Shown one piece after another: positions 1 to 6,341 of a DNA stretch of 17,755 nt. Source of the stretch: SGZJ01 sp949372955 (GTDB lineage Bacteria > Bacteroidota > Bacteroidia > Flavobacteriales > Flavobacteriaceae); the NCBI GenBank assembly GCA_949372955.1, contig CASIAX010000029.1, positions 1-17,755 of the forward strand. The letters run 5' to 3'. The first letter of the stretch is position 1. Each line of letters begins with the position of its first letter. A model generated the notes under the pieces. The model did no database searches, had not been told where the DNA came from, and saw nothing but the letters and a program-made list of their open reading frames with translations. A program made the position numbers and the translations under genes.

Positions 1-714
1 AATGAATTTATTCTATACCTAGATAACGATTTTAATTTTGAGCAAGATTATGCTTTTAATGAATTGTATCTGTATTTAGAAAAAGAATATTGTGAAGAAT
101 GTATTGAATATGTTGTCTCAATGATGATGGAACCTTATGATGATATAACGTCTCCGTTAATTAAAGAAATGAGTTCTGAAGAAGAAAAATATTTTAATAT
201 TCCAACTGAGCGAACGGTAGAAGACTTAAAGCTGATTTTAGAAAAAAAATATCCAGATATCTTAACTATAGATTTTACTAAAGATGAAAATAATTTAAAT
301 TTTTGGTTTATTTCAAAAAATAAAGAAGAGCCAAGACTAGCAAATAGATTTGATGAAGTGGGTGCTGAGTTAGAGCAACCTCTAGCAATTGCAAGAGACA
401 TTAAAAAACTTTATGAATTGTTATCGGTTACTAAAAATAGCTGGACCATTGCTAAATTTTTATCAACTAATAATGAATTAAGACACGTTGTTAGAAGAGC
501 ATTTATAGTAGAGAAATTTCCTTATTCTGAAATACAAGACAATACCATTGGCCAAAAAATAATGCCTATTGATATGCTGAGATTAAAGTTATCATTTTTT
601 GGAGCATTAAAATTTGATCCACGTTCTGATAAATGGTTAAGAATATGTATGTTTCAAGGAGCACCCTTACCAGAGCAATTAAAAAACTATGATGAACATT
701 GGGTTTATAATTAA
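1..714 (+). CDS. Hypothetical protein, 3' part (5' end outside window)
   Basis: The reading frame is open from the first base of the window to the TAA at 712-714, so this is the C-terminal 237 residues of a longer protein. The internal TTG at 64 is not needed as a start. The protein is acidic and soluble, with no signal peptide or membrane segment. It opens with an acidic helix-like stretch containing a CEEC cysteine pair, and ends in a compact region rich in aromatic residues (FDPRSDKWLRICMFQGAPLP). I do not recognise a family and propose no function. The next gene starts 5 bases downstream on the same strand, so the two are probably co-transcribed. Confidence 0.75.
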   Translation, partial: NEFILYLDNDFNFEQDYAFNELYLYLEKEYCEECIEYVVSMMMEPYDDITSPLIKEMSSEEEKYFNIPTERTVEDLKLILEKKYPDILTIDFTKDENNLNFWFISKNKEEPRLANRFDEVGAELEQPLAIARDIKKLYELLSVTKNSWTIAKFLSTNNELRHVVRRAFIVEKFPYSEIQDNTIGQKIMPIDMLRLKLSFFGALKFDPRSDKWLRICMFQGAPLPEQLKNYDEHWVYN

Positions 715-719
715 TCAAC

Positions 720-1331
720 ATGAGATCATTAAGTGAAATAGATACAGTTTCTAAAAGATCGAGCAAGGCTGCTGGATATTCATGGGGTATTGCAGAAGAG
801 ATTGGAAAAAATATAAGACTACTTGAGATTTTTAGCCTACCTGGAATTAAAAACTTAAATAGTTTTTTTAAGAAAAAAAAAGAATTAAGGTTAGAGAATA
901 TCAGCATCATAAAGCAAGACAATGAGGCTAATAAAAATGAATATTGTCCAATAATTGCAGGGGTAAATTTTTTAGATCAGATTAAAACTTTAGAAACTTT
1001 AAACGAGATAACGTTTAAAAAAGTCTCATATCCATTACTTTTCTTACCATTTGTAAGTAGGGCGGCAGAGGTGATTGGTAAAAGAATATTCTTAAAAATG
1101 GATGATAGGGAGTTTTTATTAAACTTTAATAATAATATTTATTCTAATTACACTAAAAACGAAATCATCGAATCTGCTGAAAATATTTACTTAAAAGTTT
1201 TAGAAAATAGAGACTCGTTTGAAGAAAAAGAATGGAATGAACTCTATAAGCTTTCAGAAGAAACTTTTGTTGAAGAAAATGAAAGCCTAAAACAAGGTGG
1301 AGCAGGGGCTGGCCTTACTGATAATGACTAA
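720..1331 (+). CDS. DUF3726-like protein
   Basis: A 203-residue soluble protein. Its N-terminus carries the pattern GYSWGIAEEIGK (residues 19-30), which resembles the start of the DUF3726 family found in alphaproteobacteria, where a GlxwGlAEE motif follows a short helix. The remainder (a Lys-rich middle and a C-terminal acidic helix ending in a Gly-rich tail) is poorly conserved in my recollection. No catalytic residues can be named and the function of the family is unknown. It starts 5 bases after the upstream stop and its last codons overlap the ATG of the following small gene by 8 bases, so the three genes look like one transcription unit. The DUF3726 assignment is from memory of the motif only. 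Confidence 0.7.
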   Translation: MRSLSEIDTVSKRSSKAAGYSWGIAEEIGKNIRLLEIFSLPGIKNLNSFFKKKKELRLENISIIKQDNEANKNEYCPIIAGVNFLDQIKTLETLNEITFKKVSYPLLFLPFVSRAAEVIGKRIFLKMDDREFLLNFNNNIYSNYTKNEIIESAENIYLKVLENRDSFEEKEWNELYKLSEETFVEENESLKQGGAGAGLTDND

Positions 1332-1494
1332 AGACTTTGATGATCAAACTAATAATGATGAAGAGGTTCTTCAATTAGATAATTTTTGTGAAGAGTGTAA
1401 AAAAGAAGACCCAAGTGTTTCTCAAAATTTAATTTTAACAGGATTTAAAACCTGTAATTCTTGTAAACTTTCAAAAACTATATTTCCGATTTAA
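1324..1494 (+). CDS. Small Cys-pair protein (possible zinc ribbon)
   Basis: A 56-residue protein with two CxxC pairs, CEEC near residue 22 and CNSC near residue 46, separated by about 20 residues. That spacing fits a small zinc-binding ribbon, but metal binding is inferred only from the cysteine spacing. The N-terminus is strongly acidic (DFDDQTNNDEE). I chose the ATG at 1324, which overlaps the upstream stop (TAA 1329-1331) by 8 bases, as is common for coupled genes. An in-frame GTG at 1297 would add nine residues inside the upstream gene and looks less likely. The stop TAA (1492-1494) overlaps the stop of the convergent YIP1-like gene. Function unknown. Confidence 0.6.
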   Translation: MTKDFDDQTNNDEEVLQLDNFCEECKKEDPSVSQNLILTGFKTCNSCKLSKTIFPI

Positions 1495-2036
1495 CTAATA
1501 TTGCTAATGGGTAGAGCATTCATTTTGCTCATTACAAACGATATTGAAAGAAAAGCAATTATTAAAAAAGCTAAAAAGACTATTCCAAATGATTTAAAAT
1601 TAGACTTTAGATTTAAAACTTGTTTTGTTGAAATGATTAATCCTGCAAATATCCAAAACTGAGTTAGAAATATTATTGGGATCATTAAATCTGGTGTTAC
1701 AGCAAAAAATCTTAAAAGCCCTGGTGCATGAGCAAACCCTACAGCTGTTAATACTTTTTTAAATGAAACTTTAGTGTCTTTATCTGGAAATAATTTTACA
1801 CCGATCACATAAATAAATAGTCCCCATACAAACCAAGTAAGAATGGCAGTTAAACCAGACATTGCAACAGCAGTTTTAATAACAGTATTTGCAGCAACAG
1901 CCCCAGCTAAGCCGTCTAGTATCATGATAAGTCCTGCAAAATATATTGCAGCTTCACCAAAGTTCTTATTATCTTTGTAAAGAGATTTATCTAATTTAAT
2001 AGACCGAACAATTATATTTAAAAATTGACCAAACAT
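1491..2036 (-). CDS. YIP1-family integral membrane protein
   Basis: A 181-residue hydrophobic protein with about five predicted membrane segments (roughly residues 28-50, 55-78, 82-100, 112-135 and 148-170). A soluble N-terminal stretch of about 27 residues (FLNIIVRSIKLDKSLYKD) resembles the start of YIP1-domain proteins. Short conserved-looking features are GLAGAVAAN near the first loop and the GFAHAPGLLRF stretch near the middle, typical of bacterial YIP1/DUF1282-like proteins. The family is a membrane protein group of unknown bacterial function. The gene lies 3 bases after the stop of a 34-codon reading frame on the same strand and converges with the Cys-pair gene, sharing 4 bases at the stops. 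Confidence 0.75.
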   Translation of the reverse strand: MFGQFLNIIVRSIKLDKSLYKDNKNFGEAAIYFAGLIMILDGLAGAVAANTVIKTAVAMSGLTAILTWFVWGLFIYVIGVKLFPDKDTKVSFKKVLTAVGFAHAPGLLRFFAVTPDLMIPIIFLTQFWIFAGLIISTKQVLNLKSNFKSFGIVFLAFLIIAFLSISFVMSKMNALPISNIS

Positions 2037-2039
2037 TAT

Positions 2040-2144
2040 TTATTTTTTTCTATTCTTCTGTGCTTTGTAAGAAACAAATAGTGGAAAGAGTATTAAAGCA
2101 ATTACTATTATTATGCAAACTACGATTAGGAATGATTTTGTCAT
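2040..2144 (-). CDS. 34-residue single-span membrane peptide
   Basis: A short reading frame on the minus strand from ATG at 2144-2142 to TAA at 2042-2040. The peptide begins MTKSFLIVVC, continues as an uninterrupted hydrophobic helix of about 20 residues, and ends in a basic tail (SYKAQKNRKK). This N-in, basic C-terminal pattern is what a genuine small single-span membrane protein looks like. It sits 3 bases upstream of the YIP1-like gene, so the two could be translated together. There is no Shine-Dalgarno sequence. Against it: the frame is short enough to occur by chance and I know no named family. Confidence 0.45.
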   Translation of the reverse strand: MTKSFLIVVCIIIVIALILFPLFVSYKAQKNRKK

Positions 2145-2150
2145 TATTAG

Positions 2151-2173
2151 TGGGGGAGAATTAATCTCCCCCA
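2151..2173 (-). terminator. GC-rich 9-bp hairpin after the methyltransferase gene
   Basis: A perfect inverted repeat TGGGGGAGA / TCTCCCCCA with a 5-base loop lies 10 bases beyond the stop of the GcvT-like gene. Runs of G and C like this are rare in such an AT-rich window, so the hairpin is conspicuous. Position suggests a transcription terminator for the minus-strand metF-like/gcvT-like unit. It has no clear U-tract on either strand, so it may instead be an mRNA 3'-end stabiliser or a leader element for the small gene beginning at 2144. Confidence 0.55.
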
Positions 2174-2183
2174 AATAATTAAT

Positions 2184-3542
2184 TTAACCTTTAACGACTT
2201 CTCTTGTGTTTGCGTTATAAGATTCTGTAAATGGCATATCTACTACCACAGCATCAACAGGTGTTCCTGGAGTGTCAGAATATTTTGCAGGTAAGTGAAC
2301 TTTGTATTTAGTTCCAGCTTTTCCTTTAGGGAAACCATTAGCATTTAATGTTCCATCAAATGGTACGTATCCCATTGCTATATTTTGACCTTTTTCAGGG
2401 TGATACCAAGGTGATGTGATAAATCCTACAGGATCTCCACCACTCTCATGTGACACTAACCAAAAGTCAGGAGCATATTCTTCAATTGGTTTTCCACCCA
2501 TTTCAAGACCTACTAACTGAAGTTTGTAAGGTTTTTGACCAGCCTTAAGATCTGCACCCATTTTCTCTAATGCAGCTTTTCCAACATAGTCAGCTTTTTT
2601 ATTCCACTCACCTTTACCTGATAGTGATACTTGGTAACCAAGGTTACACTGGAAAGGGTTGTGTTGATGATCCATATCTTGTCCCCAAGAAAGAATTCCA
2701 GCTTGAATTCTTCTGTGGTGAGCAGGAGCGATAACCATTAGGCTATGTTTTTTACCTGCAGCAAGAACAGCATTCCACATATCATCAGCGTATTTAGTTG
2801 CTTCTCTTAAGTAGATTTCATATCCAGCTTCACCTGAGAAACCAGATTGTGAAATAACACAACTTCTGCCGCCAACTTTTGCTTCAGCTAAACCATAGAA
2901 AGGCATGTTATCTAGATCCACTTGATCTCCAATAAGGTCTTTCATTAAAGCTTTTGATTTAGGTCCTTGAATTTGCACTGGGCAAACATCAATTTCCTCA
3001 ATTGTACAATCAAATCTTCCATCAGCGTTAACACCTTGAAGATACATTCCAATATCAGAGTCTGATAGTGAGAACCAAAATTCATCTTTTGAAATTCTAA
3101 GAAGAATAGGATCATTTAAAACTCCACCATAAGCATTACATAAAATTACATATCTTGCTCTCATAGGTGAGATTTTAGTTGCATCTCTAGTTATAACGTA
3201 GTCAGTAAACTTTTCTGCATCAGGACCTTTAACTCTAATTTGTCTTTCAACAGCAACGTTCCACATTGTAACGTGATTTTTAATTGCTTCATACTCAACC
3301 ATAGCTCCACCATCTTCAGGTTTTACATAACCTCTTGGGTGATAAATACGATTGTAAACAGTTGCTCTCCAACAACCAGCTTCCATTGATAGATGCCAGT
3401 ATGGAGATTTTCTTACTCTTGTTGAAATTAACATTTCAACTTTTGTAGGTCCACTCTGTCTTAAGTTGTATGGTACTTCACGATCTGATTGATCAACTGA
3501 AGTCACATGATTTAGTTTAGTATAGTCAAATTCATTAGACAT
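2184..3542 (-). CDS. GcvT/DmdA-like tetrahydrofolate-dependent methyltransferase
   Basis: A 452-residue cytoplasmic protein of the glycine-cleavage T-protein (GcvT) superfamily. After an N-terminal extension of about 75 residues come the GcvT-type folate-binding core (about 80-335) and a C-terminal barrel (about 340-440). The segment YGGVLNDPILLRI places Asp144 where GcvT and DMSP demethylase (DmdA) have their conserved Asp. The following SLSDSDIGMYLQG and VQIQGPKSKALM stretches resemble DmdA more than classic GcvT. DmdA itself is about 370 residues, so this is probably a paralogue acting on another methylated substrate. Family members transfer a methyl or methylene group to tetrahydrofolate. 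The ATG overlaps the 3' end of the metF-like gene by 8 bases and is preceded by a perfect AAGGAG. Substrate unknown from sequence. Confidence 0.85.
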   Translation of the reverse strand: MSNEFDYTKLNHVTSVDQSDREVPYNLRQSGPTKVEMLISTRVRKSPYWHLSMEAGCWRATVYNRIYHPRGYVKPEDGGAMVEYEAIKNHVTMWNVAVERQIRVKGPDAEKFTDYVITRDATKISPMRARYVILCNAYGGVLNDPILLRISKDEFWFSLSDSDIGMYLQGVNADGRFDCTIEEIDVCPVQIQGPKSKALMKDLIGDQVDLDNMPFYGLAEAKVGGRSCVISQSGFSGEAGYEIYLREATKYADDMWNAVLAAGKKHSLMVIAPAHHRRIQAGILSWGQDMDHQHNPFQCNLGYQVSLSGKGEWNKKADYVGKAALEKMGADLKAGQKPYKLQLVGLEMGGKPIEEYAPDFWLVSHESGGDPVGFITSPWYHPEKGQNIAMGYVPFDGTLNANGFPKGKAGTKYKVHLPAKYSDTPGTPVDAVVVDMPFTESYNANTREVVKG

Positions 3543-4263
3543 AACCGTTCTCCTTCAACCACTTGTTAGTTTCCTTCAAGCCGCCGAATGTATAAATGTG
3601 GAAGTTACCAGTAAACTCTTTCACTTTCCCAATTAATTCATTAGGGTCTTTAGGTTTCAATAAATCTAATGCCTTACTAAAATTAGACTTAAGAAAATTT
3701 ATAGAATTTTTCGCCCCGACAATATTAGCAAATTTAATCAAGCTAGTTATTTTCATTGGCCCAGTAATTCCTACATGCACTGGTACTGACTGCTTAGAAA
3801 TGAAATCTACGATAGGTTGACTCTCTAATAACCACTGGGTTACTATATAGTCGGCGTAAGGTTTTTTATCTATCATAGCCTTTTCTAATTCTTTATCAGA
3901 AATATCCTGACTTCCCTCTGGATGTCCTGCTATTCCTATTTTAATTCCATCAAAAAATCCTGTTTCTAAAATTTGAATTGAACTATCAAATTTTCCAACT
4001 GGCTCTCTACTTCCTCCAATAACTAAAGCTTGTTTAGCACCCACATCTTTACATCTTGAAATGTAATCTTTAAGTTGAGCATCATCGGTAATTGATCTTG
4101 CTGGAAAATGTGGAACTGGATTAAATCCTTTTTTAACTAACTCAGCTGACTGGTTAGCTGTCTCTTTATAGTCTCCTCCTGGGAGCATAGTTACATAAAC
4201 ATCCTTAACGGGAGGCAATGTATCAAGATCTGTTTGAGGTCCAACCTCAAGTGAAAAATTCAT
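3535..4263 (-). CDS. Short MetF-like methylenetetrahydrofolate reductase homologue
   Basis: A 242-residue homologue of the TIM-barrel enzyme MetF, shorter than the usual 290-300. Recognisable elements in order are SLEVGP (residues 4-9, matching the catalytic-Glu strand FEFFPP, so Glu6 corresponds to E. coli Glu28), PHFPARS (51-57), GIAGHPEG (110-117), IVTQWLLES (140-148), GITGPM (165-170) and FHIYTFGG (221-228). The RGD loop that holds Asp120 in E. coli is replaced by GGSR (83-86). MetF interconverts 5,10-methylene- and 5-methyl-tetrahydrofolate with FAD and NAD(P)H. Placed directly before a tetrahydrofolate methyltransferase, this copy more likely oxidises the methyl-tetrahydrofolate that enzyme makes. 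That direction is inference. It is first gene of its unit, divergent from the Rieske gene. Confidence 0.8.
   Translation of the reverse strand: MNFSLEVGPQTDLDTLPPVKDVYVTMLPGGDYKETANQSAELVKKGFNPVPHFPARSITDDAQLKDYISRCKDVGAKQALVIGGSREPVGKFDSSIQILETGFFDGIKIGIAGHPEGSQDISDKELEKAMIDKKPYADYIVTQWLLESQPIVDFISKQSVPVHVGITGPMKITSLIKFANIVGAKNSINFLKSNFSKALDLLKPKDPNELIGKVKEFTGNFHIYTFGGLKETNKWLKENGYV
3550..3555 (-). promoter_or_regulatory. Strong Shine-Dalgarno site for the GcvT-like gene
   Basis: On the minus strand AAGGAG lies 7 bases before the ATG at 3542, inside the 3' end of the metF-like gene. Consensus ribosome-binding sites are scarce in this window. This one fixes the start and suggests the methyltransferase is made at a high level relative to its upstream partner. 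Confidence 0.7.
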
Positions 4264-4274
4264 TTTTCCCGATG

Positions 4275-4300
4275 ATTATCTTTTTTGTAAATGCTGTCAA
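4275..4300 (-). promoter_or_regulatory. Candidate promoter for the metF-like/gcvT-like unit
   Basis: Reading the minus strand, a perfect -35 box TTGACA (4300-4295) is followed by GATAAT (4280-4275), a 5/6 match to the -10 box. The 14-base spacer is shorter than the usual 16-18, which weakens the call. The -10 box ends 11 bases before the ATG, so transcripts would have only a few leader bases. Confidence 0.4.
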
Positions 4301-4327
4301 AGAAATTCATCTTGTGGATAAAAATAA

Positions 4328-4356
4328 TTGTTGCCAAAAATTGTGCTGGTGATAAT
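4328..4356 (+). promoter_or_regulatory. Candidate promoter for the Rieske operon
   Basis: TTGTTG (4328-4333) and GATAAT (4351-4356) are separated by exactly 17 bases. The expected start of transcription falls at about 4362-4364, immediately before the ATG at 4365, which would give a leaderless or nearly leaderless mRNA. No Shine-Dalgarno sequence is present, in agreement. The rest of the 101-base divergent gap shows no riboswitch-like structure that I can recognise. Confidence 0.5.
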
Positions 4357-4364
4357 TTTTTTTA

Positions 4365-5558
4365 ATGTCTGAAAATCTTAAAAATCTTGAACTTTCAAAG
4401 ATCTTGGATTTGGATAAAATTAGAGTGGTTGGGAACCCCATCGAGAAAGCTCATGGATTACCAAACGAGTGCTACACTAGCTCTGACTATCTAAGAATTG
4501 AAAGAGAGAGGATTTTCAAGGATAAATGGACAGTGATTGGCGTTGGAAGTTCTGTGCCAAATATAGGAGACGCTCAACCTTATAATTTACTGGGCATCCC
4601 TCTTATTATTCTAAGAGATAAAGAGAAAAAAATAAGAGTATTTCATAATGTCTGCAGCCATAGAGGCTTCAAGCTTTTAGATGAGCCTTGTGCTTTAAAA
4701 AATGTCTTAAGATGTCCATATCACTCCTGGTCCTACGATTTTGATGGAAAGTTGGTAGCGACACCTCATATAGGAGGTCTGAATATTCATGAAACAGAAA
4801 AATTCGATAAATCATCAAGTAATTTGAAAGAAGTTAGAACGAAAGTTTGGATGGACATAATATTTATCAATATAAATGGTAATGAATTAGAGTTTGACGA
4901 ATATATCAAGCCACTTGAAGAAAGATGGTCAAAATTTATATCTAAGGAAGATCAAAAATTACTTAAACACTCAAAAGATCATGGATACTTTAGTCTTGAT
5001 GTTAAGTGTAATTGGAAGTTTGCAATAGAAAATTACTGTGAAAGTTATCATTTGCCTTGGATTCATCCTGAATTAAATAAAGTTTCAAATATTAGTGACC
5101 ATTACCATATTCAAGGTTTACCAAATAGATTTGCTGGTCAAGGTACAAATAAATATGACCAACCTGTTAAAGGAAATCAAAGTTTTAATAATTTTCCAAA
5201 TTGGCCTAAGGACTTATCCAAAAAGGCTGAATATATTGCTTTATTTCCAAACGTAATGATTGGTCTTCATATAGATCATTTTTATGTTTTTTGGTTAGAA
5301 CCTAAGTCTATTAGTGAGACTAAAGAACATTTAATGATGTATTATGTAGGTGATGACAGCGCAAATGGATCTGAGTTTACTGAGATGAGAAAAAAAAATG
5401 CAGAATTTTGGAAAGAAGTTATGTCAGAGGATATAAAAGCTATTGAAGGCATGCAGGAAGGTAGAAATTCACCAGCATATAACGGTGGAAATTTTTCACC
5501 AATAATGGATAACCCTACACATGAATTTCATAAATGGGTTGCAACAAACTTAATTTAA
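4365..5558 (+). CDS. Rieske non-heme iron oxygenase, alpha subunit (quaternary-amine type?)
   Basis: A 397-residue oxygenase. The Rieske [2Fe-2S] domain has Cys97-x-His99 and Cys117-x2-His120 (CSHRG ... CPYHSW). The catalytic domain has the mononuclear iron ligands His229 and His234 (YHLPWIH) and probably Asp356 (SEDIKAIEG). Glu226, in the sequence ENYCESYH, occupies the bridging position usually held by Asp. The same Glu pattern is seen in carnitine oxygenase CntA and related quaternary-amine oxygenases, so glycine betaine, carnitine or a similar N-methylated compound is a reasonable substrate guess. This is inference, because the pattern is not exclusive. No reductase partner is encoded in the window. 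It is the first gene of a run of tightly spaced plus-strand genes and faces the metF-like/gcvT-like unit across a shared promoter gap. Confidence 0.85.
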   Translation: MSENLKNLELSKILDLDKIRVVGNPIEKAHGLPNECYTSSDYLRIERERIFKDKWTVIGVGSSVPNIGDAQPYNLLGIPLIILRDKEKKIRVFHNVCSHRGFKLLDEPCALKNVLRCPYHSWSYDFDGKLVATPHIGGLNIHETEKFDKSSSNLKEVRTKVWMDIIFININGNELEFDEYIKPLEERWSKFISKEDQKLLKHSKDHGYFSLDVKCNWKFAIENYCESYHLPWIHPELNKVSNISDHYHIQGLPNRFAGQGTNKYDQPVKGNQSFNNFPNWPKDLSKKAEYIALFPNVMIGLHIDHFYVFWLEPKSISETKEHLMMYYVGDDSANGSEFTEMRKKNAEFWKEVMSEDIKAIEGMQEGRNSPAYNGGNFSPIMDNPTHEFHKWVATNLI

Positions 5559-5559
5559 A

Positions 5560-5967
5560 ATGAAAATAATATTAATTATGGGTCTTCCAGGATCTGGCAA
5601 AACAACTTTAGCGAATGAAATTGCCCCATCACTAAATGCTAAAAGACTTAATGCTGATGAAGTTAGAAAAGAAGCTAATGATTGGGATTTTTCAGAAGAA
5701 GGCAGAACAAGACAAGCAAGTAGAATGGCAGATTTTGCAAAAAAATTAAAAGATGATGGAAATTATGTTGTAGCAGACTTTGTTTGCCCAACGCCGGAAG
5801 CAAGAAGCTTGTTTCCTGCAGATTATATTGTTTGGGTAAATACAATAAAAGAGGGACGTTTTGACGATACTAACAAGATGTTTGTAAAGCCTGAAAAATT
5901 TGATTGTCAGGTTACAACTCAAGATGCTAAACATTGGGCACCAATAATACTAAAGGAGATAAAATAA
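5560..5967 (+). CDS. Short APS-kinase-like P-loop kinase
   Basis: A 135-residue P-loop protein. The Walker A motif is GLPGSGKTT (residues 8-16), followed by NADEVRKEAND (31-41, matching DGDNVR of APS kinase), FSEEGR (44-49), a helix ending in AKKLKDDG, and ADFVCPTPEAR (72-82, matching the AFISPYR motif). This order is that of CysC, which phosphorylates adenylylsulfate to PAPS, but the protein is some 50 residues shorter than typical CysC. Cys76 stands where CysC has its phospho-Ser, and the Asn of ENIRR is replaced. It may act on a different small substrate. It starts one base after the Rieske stop and overlaps the next gene by one base (TAATG). Assignment to the CysC fold is confident, the reaction is not. 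Confidence 0.75.
   Translation: MKIILIMGLPGSGKTTLANEIAPSLNAKRLNADEVRKEANDWDFSEEGRTRQASRMADFAKKLKDDGNYVVADFVCPTPEARSLFPADYIVWVNTIKEGRFDDTNKMFVKPEKFDCQVTTQDAKHWAPIILKEIK
5953..5958 (+). promoter_or_regulatory. Strong Shine-Dalgarno site for the nucleotidyltransferase gene
   Basis: AAGGAG lies 8 bases before the ATG at 5967, inside the last codons of the kinase-like gene. It fixes the start at 5967 instead of the upstream in-frame codon at 5934. Confidence 0.7.
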
Positions 5968-6341
5968 TGGCTTACGAATGGGATAATAAAAAACCAACAG
6001 CACAAATGCTTGGCAGATGGCAACCGTTTCATGATGGTCACTATGCTTTATTTCAAGAAATTGTTAAAAAAACGGGTCAAGTTTGCATTCAAATAAGAGA
6101 TGTTCAAGGTGTTGATGATAATCCATTTGATTTTGACACAGTTAAAAAAAATATTGAAGAAAAATTAAACCCAGAATTTGAAGGAAGATTTAAAGTAATG
6201 ATGGTTCCTAATATTACTAATATTTGTTACGGAAGAGGGGTTGGTTACAAAATAGAAGAAGTTGTTCTATCAGAAGAAATTCAACAAATCTCTGCAACAA
6301 AAATTAGAGCCAAAATGAGAGAAGATGGCAAACTTAAGTAA
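5967..6341 (+). CDS. Mini nucleotidyltransferase (HxGH family)
   Basis: A 124-residue member of the nucleotidylyltransferase superfamily. It has the signature GRWQPFHDGH (residues 16-25, nucleotide-binding His22 and His25) and a C-terminal ISATKIR (108-114), matching the ISxTxxR phosphate-binding motif of NMN adenylyltransferase and cytidylyltransferases. It is shorter than archaeal-type NMN adenylyltransferases (about 170). The substrate cannot be told from sequence: NMN, a phospho-alcohol or sulfate-like acceptors are all possible. It overlaps the kinase-like gene by one base and the following crotonase gene by 17 bases, so kinase and nucleotidyltransferase are probably made together and may act in sequence on one metabolite. 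The start is fixed by the AAGGAG site. Confidence 0.75.
   Translation: MAYEWDNKKPTAQMLGRWQPFHDGHYALFQEIVKKTGQVCIQIRDVQGVDDNPFDFDTVKKNIEEKLNPEFEGRFKVMMVPNITNICYGRGVGYKIEEVVLSEEIQQISATKIRAKMREDGKLK

Noticed and set aside
566..922. Minus-strand frame of 118 codons across the first two genes
   Set aside because: It spans a junction between two coherent plus-strand genes and consists of Phe/Leu/Ile runs typical of antisense reading of Lys/Asn-rich coding sequence.
944..953. Third copy of the operator word TTGTCCAATA
   Set aside because: Only ten bases match, it lies inside a coding region of the DUF3726-like gene, and the dyad half TGGGTT is missing. Probably chance.
1297..1323. GTG start nine codons upstream for the Cys-pair protein
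   Set aside because: The extra residues lie inside the upstream gene and add nothing conserved. The ATG at 1324 gives a conventional short overlap.
2184..3542. Calling this gene dmdA (DMSP demethylase)
   Set aside because: It resembles DmdA in the core but is about 80 residues longer and lies beside a MetF-like gene. Without a tree the specific name is not justified.
3596..3820. Plus-strand frame inside the metF-like gene
   Set aside because: Antisense to MetF motifs, with no independent start signal or recognisable protein.
4264..4364. Possible riboswitch (glycine or SAM type) in the divergent gap
   Set aside because: SAR11 C1 genes are sometimes riboswitch-controlled, so I looked, but the predicted start point leaves no leader and no paired structure typical of these classes is visible. 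The same applies to 9593-9651.
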